A DNA stretch of 64,000 nt from the NCBI GenBank assembly GCA_965183835.1, contig CBCYME010000015.1:91344-155343 (forward strand), written 5' to 3'. Positions 16,468-25,238 of this stretch are shown piece after piece. Numbering within the stretch: position 1 is the stretch's first letter; the number at the start of each line of letters is the position of its first letter. A program made the position numbers and the translations under genes. This DNA is from OMPR01 sp965183835 (GTDB lineage Bacteria > Pseudomonadota > Alphaproteobacteria > Rhodobacterales > Rhodobacteraceae). The notes beneath the pieces are model-generated. The model worked only from the letters and a program-made list of their open reading frames with translations, searched no databases and was not told the origin of the DNA.

Positions 16468-17049
16468 ATGACCGCCACGACCAAGGACCTCATCAAGCAG
16501 ACTGCCCTGACGTTATTTGATGAAAACGGGGTCAGCGGCACGTCGGTGGCCCAAATCCGGGCACAGGCCGGGGTGTCAAACGGCAGCTTCTTTCACGCCT
16601 ACAAAAACCGCGACGCCCTGTGTGCCGATCTGTTTCTAACCAGCCTGTGCAGCTATCACACCGCCCTGCTGCACCGCCTGCCTGATACAGCGGGAGAGGG
16701 CATCACCGCTCTGCTCACCGCGCATCTGGACTGGGTCGCCACCTCAGGCGCGCAAGGGCGGTTTCTGTTTGAACACGCGCGTTCCGAATGGCTCGGCAAT
16801 ATCCGCGAGGCGCAAGAGGTCGAGAACACCAAACTGGCCCAGCACATCGAAACGTGGCGCGCACCCCTTATCGCAGCAGGCCAGCTGCACCCAATGCCCA
16901 GCCCGATGTTTTTCGCGCAACTGATCGGCCCTGCGCAAATCTATTGCCGCGCATGGCTTTCGGGGCGCAGCACCGAGGACCCGCGCACCGCCGGCCCAGA
17001 CTTGATCACCTGCGCCCAGCGCGTGCTTCTCATCACAGCGACGGACTAA
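16468..17049 (+). CDS. TetR/AcrR family transcriptional regulator
   Basis: 193 aa. The N-terminal helix-turn-helix is clear: KQTALTLFDENGVSGTSVAQI, then VSNGSFFHAYKNRDALCADLF (both typical TetR_N helices; cited by their start residues ~10 and ~36). The C-terminal ligand domain is variable. Divergent from an amidohydrolase, with the paired palindromes between them, so it likely represses both genes until an effector related to the hydrolase substrate binds. Convergent overlap of 4 bp with the P450 gene. Confidence 0.88.
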   Translation: MTATTKDLIKQTALTLFDENGVSGTSVAQIRAQAGVSNGSFFHAYKNRDALCADLFLTSLCSYHTALLHRLPDTAGEGITALLTAHLDWVATSGAQGRFLFEHARSEWLGNIREAQEVENTKLAQHIETWRAPLIAAGQLHPMPSPMFFAQLIGPAQIYCRAWLSGRSTEDPRTAGPDLITCAQRVLLITATD

Positions 17050-18206
17050 TCCCAGCGCACCGGCATCTGCAACGGGCCCCTAAACGCCCAGCCGCCAAAT
17101 GCGGCCGCACCATCCAGACGCAAGTTCGGGAACCGGTCAAACAACAGCGGCAACGCCACGTCCCCGATCAACGCCTTGGCGGCCCATGCCCCTGCACAGA
17201 AATGCGGCCCTGCCCCAAACGAAATCGCCGCTGAACTGTCCTGTGTCAGATCAAAAACATCGGGGCGTGCAAACACGGCTTCATCCCGGTTGCCTGATCC
17301 AAACATCAGAAACACGCGCTCTTCCGGCTCAAACGTCACCCCATGCAGCTCATACGCTTGTGCCACCCGGCGTGGCGACATCCCAATCGGGGACATCCAG
17401 CGCGCATATTCCTCAAACGCTTGCCGCCAGGTTGCCTGCCCGGCCCGCACCAACTCCAACTGATCCGTGTTTTGCAACAAGGCCCAGACGGTCCCGGCAA
17501 TCGCGTCCCGCGGCTCGTTCTGCCCGCCCGAAATCGCCAGCTTAATATTCGCTCGCACCTGCGCACCCTCCATGCCTGCCTGCCGCTGCACCGACAACAA
17601 CGACTGATCCGGCGCCGCATCCACCAGCGGAATCATCTCATCAATCTGACGGTCAATCGACGCCGTGCAATCGTGGCACCGGGCTTCAACCTCAGGATCA
17701 CCCGCGTAATTCGCACAGCCATCAATCATACCCTGACTGACCCGGTCCATTTCTATCGCCGACATCTGCGTCAGACCCGTCATCGCCTTCAATGCCTCAG
17801 CCGACACCGGCAGCGCATAATCCCGCACCAGATCGAAGCCACTTTGCGCCTCTAGCCCATCCAGCACCCGTTCAGTTGCCGCGCGAAACTGATCTGTCCA
17901 CACCCGCTGCACCGTTTTGGGCGACACCGTGGGAAAGATCGCCTTGCGCTCAGCCAGATGATCCGCCCCATCCTTGCGCATCATGTTCTGCCCCATCAAC
18001 ACAGTCATCAACCCACCCGGCTGATCCGATGAAAACACCTCGGTCTTCTTTTCCTGCTCAAAAATATCCTGCCGCCGCACAATCAGGGTCGCCCCCAATT
18101 GTGGCACAAACACCACCGGCGCCATCGCCCGCATCCGCTTTAGATCAGGATAGGGATCGCGCCAGAACACCTGTGGGTCGATCTCGTAAACCATGGCATT
18201 CGACAT
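17046..18206 (-). CDS. Cytochrome P450
   Basis: 386 aa soluble bacterial P450. Heme loop FGAGPHFCAG with Cys337 as thiolate ligand; the K-helix motif appears as EEYARWMSP, and the R of the meander region is present. The I-helix reads SGGQNEPRD: the usual Thr after the acid is Pro, so oxygen activation may differ. The ATG at 18206 with GGGAGGTG upstream is preferred over one 11 codons earlier. Divergent from a MarR gene with a striking double operator between them. No redox partner nearby. Substrate unknown. Confidence 0.9.
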   Translation of the reverse strand: MSNAMVYEIDPQVFWRDPYPDLKRMRAMAPVVFVPQLGATLIVRRQDIFEQEKKTEVFSSDQPGGLMTVLMGQNMMRKDGADHLAERKAIFPTVSPKTVQRVWTDQFRAATERVLDGLEAQSGFDLVRDYALPVSAEALKAMTGLTQMSAIEMDRVSQGMIDGCANYAGDPEVEARCHDCTASIDRQIDEMIPLVDAAPDQSLLSVQRQAGMEGAQVRANIKLAISGGQNEPRDAIAGTVWALLQNTDQLELVRAGQATWRQAFEEYARWMSPIGMSPRRVAQAYELHGVTFEPEERVFLMFGSGNRDEAVFARPDVFDLTQDSSAAISFGAGPHFCAGAWAAKALIGDVALPLLFDRFPNLRLDGAAAFGGWAFRGPLQMPVRWD

Positions 18207-18219
18207 TTCACACCTCCCT

Positions 18220-18272
18220 ATGTGTTGACATGACAACACGTAATCACACGCCGTGTTGTCATGTCAACACAT
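18220..18272. promoter_or_regulatory. Double palindromic operator between P450 and MarR genes
   Basis: A perfect 21-bp inverted repeat (18220-18240 and 18252-18272, 11-bp spacer). Each arm is itself an 18-bp near-palindrome GTGTTGWCATGWCAACAC, so the region offers two dimer sites centred 32 bp (three helical turns) apart. It lies just upstream of both divergent genes. Confidence 0.85.
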
Positions 18273-18311
18273 GGCCGCTACGCTGTACCAAACCTGCGCC
18301 AAAGGCCCCCC

Positions 18312-18827
18312 ATGACCGACCTCACCGATGACCTGTTCCTGATCCATCCCGACGACAGCACCACCAGCCCCGCGGCACCCACGCTCGACTTTATCCGCAC
18401 GCCCACGGTTCTGCTGACCTTTGCCGGCAATCGTTTCACCCGCAGCGCGACCAAGGATTATCTGGAAAAGTTCGGGATCGGCGTGATGGACTGGCGTGTG
18501 CTGGTGATGCTGACCCGCGAACCCGGCAGCTCGGTCTCGCACGCGGCCCAAACCATGGGCATCGACAAGGCCGCCGTCAGCCGCGCCCTGCAACGGATGG
18601 AAAAGGCCGGGCTGGTCACATCCGAAACCCTGCTAAAAGATGACCGGCGCAAGGATTGGACCCTGACACCAACAGGCCACGACCTGCACGCCCGTATCCT
18701 TGAACGGGCGCTGGAACGCCAACGCCACTTGTTAAAAGGCTTCGACCCATCCGAGGTCGAAGCCTTTACCGGCTACCTGCGCCGGTTCCTCGAAAATCTG
18801 GAAACGCTCAACGCCTCAGATCAATAG
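18312..18827 (+). CDS. MarR family transcriptional regulator
   Basis: 171 aa. Winged helix: GVMDWRVLVML, VSHAAQTMGIDKAAVSRALQ (recognition region), then the basic wing LLKDDRRKDWTLTPTG. Start placed at 18312, where AAAGG precedes the ATG and the upstream in-frame start lies inside the operator. Divergent from the P450, and likely controlling it and itself through the double palindrome. Its stop overlaps the 3' end of ppk2 by 7 bp. Confidence 0.9.
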   Translation: MTDLTDDLFLIHPDDSTTSPAAPTLDFIRTPTVLLTFAGNRFTRSATKDYLEKFGIGVMDWRVLVMLTREPGSSVSHAAQTMGIDKAAVSRALQRMEKAGLVTSETLLKDDRRKDWTLTPTGHDLHARILERALERQRHLLKGFDPSEVEAFTGYLRRFLENLETLNASDQ

Positions 18828-19738
18828 ATCTTGGGCACATACAGCTCATCGGGCAGAACCTGACGTTCGTATTCAGGGTTATAATTCCGATCGGGCAACG
18901 ATACCTTTTCGCTCGGCACATCCTCATACGGGATCTGCGACAGCAGGTGCTCGATGCAATTCAACCGCTCGCGCTTCTTGTCGTTGCCTTCGACAATATA
19001 CCACGGGGCCTCGGGAATATTTGTTCGCGCAAACATCTCTTCCTTGGCTTTGGTGTACTGTTCCCAGCGAATGCGGCTCTCCAGATCCATTGGTGACAGC
19101 TTCCACTGCTTCATCGGATCGTGAATACGCATCAGGAATCGCAACTGCTGCTCTTCGTCGGTGATCGAGAACCAGTATTTCAAAACAATCGTGCCCGAGC
19201 GCACCAGCATCCGTTCAAATTCCGGCACATCTCGGAAAAACGATTCAACCTGATCCTCGGTGGCAAACCCCATCACCCGCTCAACTCCGGCGCGGTTGTA
19301 CCAAGACCGGTCAAACAGCACGATCTCGCCCCCCGCAGGCAAGTGCGGGACATAGCGCTGAAAATACCACTGGCTCTGCTCGCGTCGCGATGGTGCAGGC
19401 AAGGCAACCACACGCGCGATCCGAGGGTTGAGCCGCTGCGTGATCCGCTTGATCACGCCGCCCTTACCCGCTGAATCGCGCCCCTCCATCAGGATCACGA
19501 CCTTTTGGCCGGTGTGCTGCACCCAATCTTGTAGCTTGATCAGCTCAGCCTGCAGCCGCAGCAAATTGCGGAAATAGACCTTGCGATCCAACATTTCGGG
19601 GTGCTGCCCGCGATAGATCTTGCGGATCTCCATCGACAGCATCGGCTCGCTGAACTCAATCTCGAAATCCTCGTCCAGCGTATCTTCCAGTTCGGCTTCC
19701 AGCCAATCCTTGCTCGGTGCGTCGGAGTCATAGGTCAA
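18821..19738 (-). CDS. ppk2: Polyphosphate kinase 2 (PPK2)
   Basis: About 305 aa. PPK2 transfers phosphate between polyphosphate and nucleoside diphosphates. Walker A EGRDSAGKGG, the lid segment LPAPSRREQSQWYFQRY, Walker B LFDRSWYNRAGVERVMGF and the C-terminal WYIVEGNDKKRERLN are all present, matching single-domain class I enzymes. I favour the TTG at 19738, which has AGAAGGA 8-9 nt upstream; a TTG at 19759 would add seven residues. An acidic N-terminal tail precedes the domain. Convergent with MarR. Confidence 0.9.
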   Translation of the reverse strand: MTYDSDAPSKDWLEAELEDTLDEDFEIEFSEPMLSMEIRKIYRGQHPEMLDRKVYFRNLLRLQAELIKLQDWVQHTGQKVVILMEGRDSAGKGGVIKRITQRLNPRIARVVALPAPSRREQSQWYFQRYVPHLPAGGEIVLFDRSWYNRAGVERVMGFATEDQVESFFRDVPEFERMLVRSGTIVLKYWFSITDEEQQLRFLMRIHDPMKQWKLSPMDLESRIRWEQYTKAKEEMFARTNIPEAPWYIVEGNDKKRERLNCIEHLLSQIPYEDVPSEKVSLPDRNYNPEYERQVLPDELYVPKIY

Positions 19739-19759
19739 GTGCGCGTTCCTTCTCGTCAA

Positions 19760-20044
19760 ATGCGTCTACCCGTTACCGGGCCTGTGTAACTGTTTGATGT
19801 CAGCCTGAAATGAGGCGACATCAGTGCGGGGTGGTCAGCCAACGCCGAAATACGGCGGACAGGGCAGATTAATCTCAGCCCCAGATCCCAAATACGCACC
19901 AATCACATGCGTCCCCAAGAGACCACGTATGATGGTCCGCAAACGACACCAGCACAACCGCCTTTTCATCGCACATATGCGTTCAAAAAACTTTGACCCT
20001 GATCAACAGATTTCGCGGCCTGTTGCCCTTGGTGCCCGAGCGCG
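19760..20044. other. Intergenic region with no gene seen
   Basis: About 285 bp between the ppk2 start and the RTX gene stop. I see a possible ppk2 promoter and a weak hairpin (gatgtcagcctgaaat/gaggcgacatc, around 19796-19828), but no coding or RNA gene. Confidence 0.4.
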
Positions 20045-22939
20045 TCAAAAGATAAAGACGTCATCGACTAGATTCGAGATTTCGCGCACCCCGGTCAGGG
20101 TAACGCTGTTGCCCGCGCCAAAGTCAAAGACCACCAATCCCGCCTCGACATGGGCGAATTGATCGATCACCTGCTGCACGGTCAACCGGCCCGTCCACAG
20201 CACATCATCCAGCCCCAACCGGTCGGTGCCACAGGCAAAATCCGTCACCTCGTCGATGCCGATGGCTGCGCCAAAGAACTCAAACGTATCCGCGCCCGCG
20301 CCCCCCGTTGCGGTGTCATTGCCGTTGCCGATGCGGATTGTATCGTTGCCGTTCTCGCCAATAAACAGATCACGCCCCAGATCGCCACCTTGCTGATTGT
20401 CGACAAGCCGGTCATTGCCATTGCCGCCGTTCAGCGTATCGCGCCCATTGTCGCCCACCAGCGTATCATCGCCCGCATTGCCAAGCAGGATGTCAAACCC
20501 AGTGCCGCCAAAGATCTGGTCATTGCCCAAACCACCCGCCAGATCGTCAGCGCCATCCCCACCAAAGACCGTATCCTCGCCGCCGCCACCCCGAACGGTG
20601 TCGTTGCCATACGCACCTATGAACAGATCCCGGCCCAGCTCACCCTGCTGACCATTGTCGCGCAGCAGATCGTGGCCATGCCCCCCGATTAGCGTATCGC
20701 GGCCTTCGCCCCCTCGCAGTGTGTCATTGCCGGTATTACCCAGCAGACTGTCATCGCCCGTACCACCATACAACTGGTCGTCGTCTAGCCCTCCGGCCAT
20801 GCTGTCGTCGCCTGCACCCCCATGTAAGGTATCAGAGCCACCACCCCCCAGAATGATGTCGTCGCCGGCCTCCCCCCAGAACAAGTCCCGGCCCAGGTCG
20901 CCCTGCTGACCATTGTCGCGCAGCACATCGTTGCCACCCCCGCCCTGTAATGTATCGCGCCCCGTACCGCCCCACAGCGTATCATTCCCGTCACCGCCCT
21001 GCAGTAAGTCGAAATTCACGCCACCGTGCAGCGCGTCATCGTCGGCACCTCCCACCAGCGTGTCATTCCCGGCGTCTCCAAACAGCGTGTCATTCCCGGC
21101 ATTGCCCTGCAAACTGTCGTCGCCATTGCCGCCAAACAGCTGGTCGTCGACCGCATTCCCCACCAGAGTGTCCTCGCCAATGGCCCCAAAGAGCTGGTCG
21201 TCCCCCTCCTCTCCCACAAGCCTGTCAGCGCCGAGACCGCCGTTTAATGTGTCATCGCCAAGACCACCTGACAGGCTGTCGTCCCCACTGCGCCCCTCGA
21301 GCAGGTCATCGCCCTCATCGCCAAACAGCGTATCGTTCTCCTCACCAGCAAACAGCGTATCATCGCCCTCGCCACCGCGGATAAAATCGGCTCCCTCCCG
21401 CCCTCTCAGCAGGTCAGCCCCTTCATGACCAAAGAGAGTGTCATGACCGACGCCGCCATCCAGACTATCGATACCGCTACCGCCTTCGAGAGAGTCATTA
21501 CCCACCCCACCCAACAGGGTGTCATTTCCCAGACCTCCGATAAGCACATCGTGGCCCAACCCACCGTCCAGAAAATCAAAACCGCCGTCCCCTTGCAGCG
21601 AATCGTGGCCGTCTCCGCCCAGCACACTGTCAGCCCCATCCCCGCCTTCCAGAGTATCCTGCCCTTCACCACCTCTGATGGTGTCATTGCCATCAAGACC
21701 AAGATAACGATCATTGCCGTCCAGCAGATCGGCATCATCCGCCCTGTTGCTGCCAATCAGATCGTCATCCCCGGGTGTCGGGCTGGGCACCGAAGTATCC
21801 GGTACACTGATCCTTTGGACCACCACAGGGGCCTGAAGGGAATTATAGGCGACCAACAGCTCGCCCTCGTCGGTCACAATCGCCGAAATCGCGCCTATCT
21901 CGTCAAAGTGCTGAAGCCGAAGCGCGGTCCCGATCTGATTCTGGTTCGCATCGTAGACCTGAACATAAAGATCGACTCCGTTCGCATAAGCGACAGCATA
22001 CCCCCCACCCGGCAGCCCCACCACATCAACAGCGGCTCCCCATCTCTCGAATGGAAACTGAAAATCGATCTGGTTCGGAGATCCTTCACCCCTCGGCGAG
22101 CCGTCGGCGTTGAATACGCCCACATCGTAAAAGTCAAAACTCGTAGGAAACCACACACCCGTCTCATCATAAGAACTGTGTATCAGCACCACGAAACCAC
22201 CGTCGGACAGGGCAGTAACCCCTCTTAGACCCGTTCCAGTCAGCGTCAGACCATCACGCGGCACACTGAACTCAACCGGGGCCGAGACAGGATCACCAGT
22301 GGCCGGGTCGTAAACCCTGACTTCAATAGTGCTGGGGATGCTGCCATAGACGCCTCGAAGCTCGTTGATCACTGCCACATTCCCATCAGCGAGGGGAACC
22401 AGGTCTGGAATGTGGTATCCATTACTCGTAATGGGAGCGCCGACTGGGGTCATGTCTGCAGCATAGAACTGTACAGTATTTTCATGGTTATCTATGTCGG
22501 TATTGCTAATATAGCTGATTACAAAACCCGTCGGGGTCGACCAAATATTGACATCGTTTTCGTCAGAGACACTTGCAATTCTGATTTCTGCAGACACCGG
22601 GGTCCCGCTTGCATCAAACTGCTGCATATGCAGTGAGTATGCACTGTTCCAGGCCACGACAAAGCCGGTACCGACCGCAGCGATCCCGATATGGCTTATG
22701 GGCAAAAAATAGGGATACTCATCTTCGTATGCGAGATCGGCCAGAATGATATCAGTTCAACTTTCGGTGCCGGTCACAGCATCAAAGAACTCGATCGCGC
22801 CATGGCCGGTATAGCCAAGAACAACACAGCCATCGTCCAACTGTGCGAGATGACTTCCCCCTTCCCCCGCTCCATATCCTTGATCGAGCGAAGTATCTGG
22901 ACGGAAGAAAAAAGGGGTTCCAATAGGTTCCAAAGGCAT
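20045..22939 (-). pseudogene. RTX (hemolysin-type calcium-binding) protein, interrupted by in-frame TGA
   Basis: Read through, about 964 residues. N-terminal ~390 residues contain beta-propeller-like repeats (LADGNVAVI, LSDGGFVVLI, LPGGGYAVAY). The rest is some 45 GGxGxDxLx nonapeptides that bind calcium and fold outside the cell, ending in an aliphatic-acidic tail DDVFIF typical of type I secretion signals. The ATG at 22939 starts MPLEPIGTP, but a TGA at 22757-22759 stops it after 60 codons; the same frame continues without a break (TDIILADLAYEDEYPY) into the long remainder. Reinitiation at TTG 22705 would give 886 aa. No secretion genes nearby. Confidence 0.8.
20364..20932 (-). repeat. 258-bp (86-residue) super-repeat within the RTX region
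   Basis: The block encoding DNGQQGDLGRDLF recurs with its plus-strand landmarks at 20366, 20624 and 20882, exactly 258 bp apart. Each unit is that 14-residue insertion plus eight nonapeptides; the last copy is shorter and diverged. Confidence 0.85.
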
Positions 22940-23240
22940 AAACCAGACTCGCAATTAAATTTACCAAAAAAATCACTCCAATTATGAATTGCGAACAAAA
23001 GACATTCAAGAAATACGCGCTCAGATCGCAATAAAAAAGATATCGAAAAATACAGAGACATCGCAAAAGGCGTAAAATTAAACATCTGGAAGTGATAATA
23101 AATTACACCCAATTGGGGGTTGGAAACGCCTCCCCTTGGCTGTCCGTTACTTGTCGCATAGAACTGACCCCAAGCTTACCCGGAAGCATTTCACATAGAT
23201 CGTTAACCAATCTCTGAGCAACCGCACCATGGCATCCCCC

Positions 23241-23297
23241 GGTGCACAGGGGGTGCACGCCCGGTGCACGCATGTCACCCCCCTGTTGTGGGGGTCC
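23241..23297. repeat. Three GGTGCAC repeats at 11-bp spacing plus a C/G hairpin
   Basis: GGTGCAC at 23241, 23252 and 23263, one helical turn apart, in the 377-bp gap between the RTX start and the lrp stop. Next to them is a hairpin (ACCCCCC...GGGGGT, about 23277-23296) that could terminate lrp transcripts. Nothing else is seen in this gap. Confidence 0.5.
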
Positions 23298-23316
23298 GAT
23301 GGCGTTAACTTTTGCC

Positions 23317-23775
23317 TTAAACCGGCAAGGCGGTGGTTTTGAAAACCGTGCGCAAAGCAAACGAACTCTGCATCTGTGCCACCCCAGGCAAACGGGCCAA
23401 ATGCTGTCTGTGAATGCGGGCGAAATCTTCGGTATTTTCCGCCACCACCTTTAGAATATAATCCGCCGTTCCCGCCATCAGGTGGCATTCCAAAACATCT
23501 GGAATCCGGGCCACGGCGCGCTCAAACGCGTCCAAAACCTCGTCCGCCTGCCCCTGCAATGTGATCTCGACAAACACCGTTGTCGGCACCCCCATCTTGC
23601 GCGCATCCAGCAGCGCAACATAGTCCCGAATATAGCCATCCGCCTCTAATCTCTGAACCCGCCGATGACAGGCCGAGGGCGACAGATTCGCCTTTTCAGA
23701 CAGGTCTGCATTGGACATTCGACCCGTTTTTTGAAGGGCGGCCAATATCCGACGATCCGTTGTATCCAACGCCAT
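23317..23775 (-). CDS. Lrp/AsnC regulator divergent from alanine dehydrogenase
   Basis: 152 aa. N-terminal HTH (RRILAALQKTGRMSNADLSE, LSPSACHRRVQRLE) and C-terminal RAM ligand domain (VLECHLMAGTADYILKV). Divergent from ald, as AldR-type regulators are; likely alanine-responsive activator of ald. The 138-bp gap contains AT-rich, partly symmetric sequence (CCGAAATTCTTCGAAT near 23801) that could be its site. A second Lrp paralogue sits at 47005-47457. Confidence 0.9.
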   Translation of the reverse strand: MALDTTDRRILAALQKTGRMSNADLSEKANLSPSACHRRVQRLEADGYIRDYVALLDARKMGVPTTVFVEITLQGQADEVLDAFERAVARIPDVLECHLMAGTADYILKVVAENTEDFARIHRQHLARLPGVAQMQSSFALRTVFKTTALPV

Positions 23776-23913
23776 GAGCGCACATCCTTTGCAAGAACTC
23801 CGAAATTCTTCGAATATTATCCCATAAATGTAGCGAATGACGAGGGGGGTTTCACATTAATTGCGACCAGCTTCTGCTCATAATTTAGGCAGATTGTGAA
23901 CGGAGGAAGCGCA

Positions 23914-25032
23914 ATGAAAATCGGGTGCCCCAAGGAAATCAAACCCCAGGAATTCCGGGTTGGCATGACCCCCAATGCCGCGCGCGAAGCGATCGCGCAT
24001 GGCCATGAGGTTATCATCGAAACCAATGCCGGATCTGGGTCCGGCTTTGACGACGCCACTTATGTCGACGCAGGCGCGCAGATCATCGCCACCGCAGCCG
24101 AGGTTTTTGCCACGGCCGACATGATCGTAAAGGTCAAAGAACCCCAAGCGGGTGAGCGCAAAATGCTGCGCGAAGGCCAGCTTTTGTTCACCTATCTGCA
24201 CCTGGCACCCGACCCGGATCAGACCCACGATCTTCTCGCCTCCGGCTGTACCGCCATCGCCTATGAAACCGTCACCGACCGCAGCGGCGGCCTGCCCCTG
24301 CTGGCCCCCATGTCCGAAGTCGCCGGTCGCCTCGCCCCCCAAGTCGGCGCCTGGACCTTGCAAAAAGCCAACGGTGGCCGCGGCGTTCTGATGGGCGGTG
24401 TACCCGGTGTTTCCCCAGCCAAGGTTGCTGTGATCGGTGGCGGTGTTGTTGGCACCCACGCAGCCCGCGTCGCGGCAGGTATGGGCGCAGACGTCACAGT
24501 TTTGGATCGCTCCCTGCCACGCATGCGCTACTTGGATGATGTTTTTGGCAATGTTTTCAAGACATCTTATGCAAGTGCCGGCAACACAGCCGAATTGGTT
24601 GCCGAAGCGGACATGGTCATTGGCGCGGTTCTGATCCCTGGTGCCGCAGCCCCGAAACTGGTCACCCGCGATCAGCTTTCCACCATGAAACCCGGCGCTG
24701 CAATCGTTGATGTTGCCATTGACCAAGGTGGGTGTTTTGAAACTTCACACGCCACCACGCATCAAGACCCGATCTATGATGTAGACGGCATCATGCACTA
24801 CTGCGTCGCCAACATGCCTGGCGCGGTTGCACGGACGTCGACCATTGCGCTAGGCAACGCCACCATGCCGTTCCTCTTGGCCTTGGCAGACAAAGGCTGG
24901 AAGAAAGCGTGTCAGGACGATCCGCACCTGCTTGCCGGTCTGAATGTCCACGCAAGCCAATTGACCTACGAAGCCGTGGGTGTCGCACTTGGCCTGGACA
25001 CGGTGTCCGCAGAAGCCCTCGTAAACGGGTAA
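23914..25032 (+). CDS. ald: Alanine dehydrogenase
   Basis: 372 aa NAD-dependent enzyme that deaminates L-alanine to pyruvate and ammonia. Start MKIGCPKEIKPQEFRVG (Lys and Arg of the active site), active-site His in FTYLHLAPD, Rossmann motif VIGGGVVGTHAA, the conserved Asp in VDVAIDQGGCFE, and HYCVANMPGAV are all intact. ATG at 23914 has CGGAGG 8 nt upstream. Tpa elsewhere in the window produces alanine, so Ald can recycle its amino group. Length and motifs are normal. Confidence 0.96.
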   Translation: MKIGCPKEIKPQEFRVGMTPNAAREAIAHGHEVIIETNAGSGSGFDDATYVDAGAQIIATAAEVFATADMIVKVKEPQAGERKMLREGQLLFTYLHLAPDPDQTHDLLASGCTAIAYETVTDRSGGLPLLAPMSEVAGRLAPQVGAWTLQKANGGRGVLMGGVPGVSPAKVAVIGGGVVGTHAARVAAGMGADVTVLDRSLPRMRYLDDVFGNVFKTSYASAGNTAELVAEADMVIGAVLIPGAAAPKLVTRDQLSTMKPGAAIVDVAIDQGGCFETSHATTHQDPIYDVDGIMHYCVANMPGAVARTSTIALGNATMPFLLALADKGWKKACQDDPHLLAGLNVHASQLTYEAVGVALGLDTVSAEALVNG

Positions 25033-25089
25033 CAAAAGCGGGCCCCTCCCGCCCCTGAGCGCCCACCCGCTTCGCGGATGCGCTATCAG

Positions 25090-25227
25090 CGTTGGGCATA
25101 GCGCCGCGTGTCCCACGCGGCGCGGCACTGCATCACGCATTCGTTTTCATCAGAACGCAACAGCGCCGCGCGGAACGCGCGGCGCTTGGCCCAACGAAAG
25201 GCATCGCATCTTTGATGCTTTGCCTTT
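25090..25227. repeat. Highly structured intergenic element (junction of hairpins)
   Basis: An outer 8-bp stem (CGTTGGGC 25090-25097, GCCCAACG 25189-25196) encloses two perfect 10-bp hairpins with similar sequence (25101-25123 and 25163-25185, 3-nt loops). A third hairpin follows (AAAGGCA 25197-25203 with TGCCTTT 25221-25227, inner GCATC/GATGC). Lies between convergent ald and mscS and may terminate both. Confidence 0.7.
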
Positions 25228-25238
25228 GGACGGGAGCC

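Noticed and set aside
20364..21430. Regular short repeats that could be mistaken for a CRISPR array
   Set aside because: Period is 27 bp (nine codons), coding for calcium-binding nonapeptides, with no distinct spacers and no cas genes.
20150..22228. Long open frames on the plus strand opposite the RTX gene
   Set aside because: They mirror the GGxGxD codon pattern in antisense, give low-complexity Pro/Ser/Arg protein and have no ribosome sites.
22757..22759. TGA as a selenocysteine codon
   Set aside because: RTX proteins are not selenoproteins, there is no Cys in homologous position known to me, and no SECIS-like hairpin was seen right after the codon.
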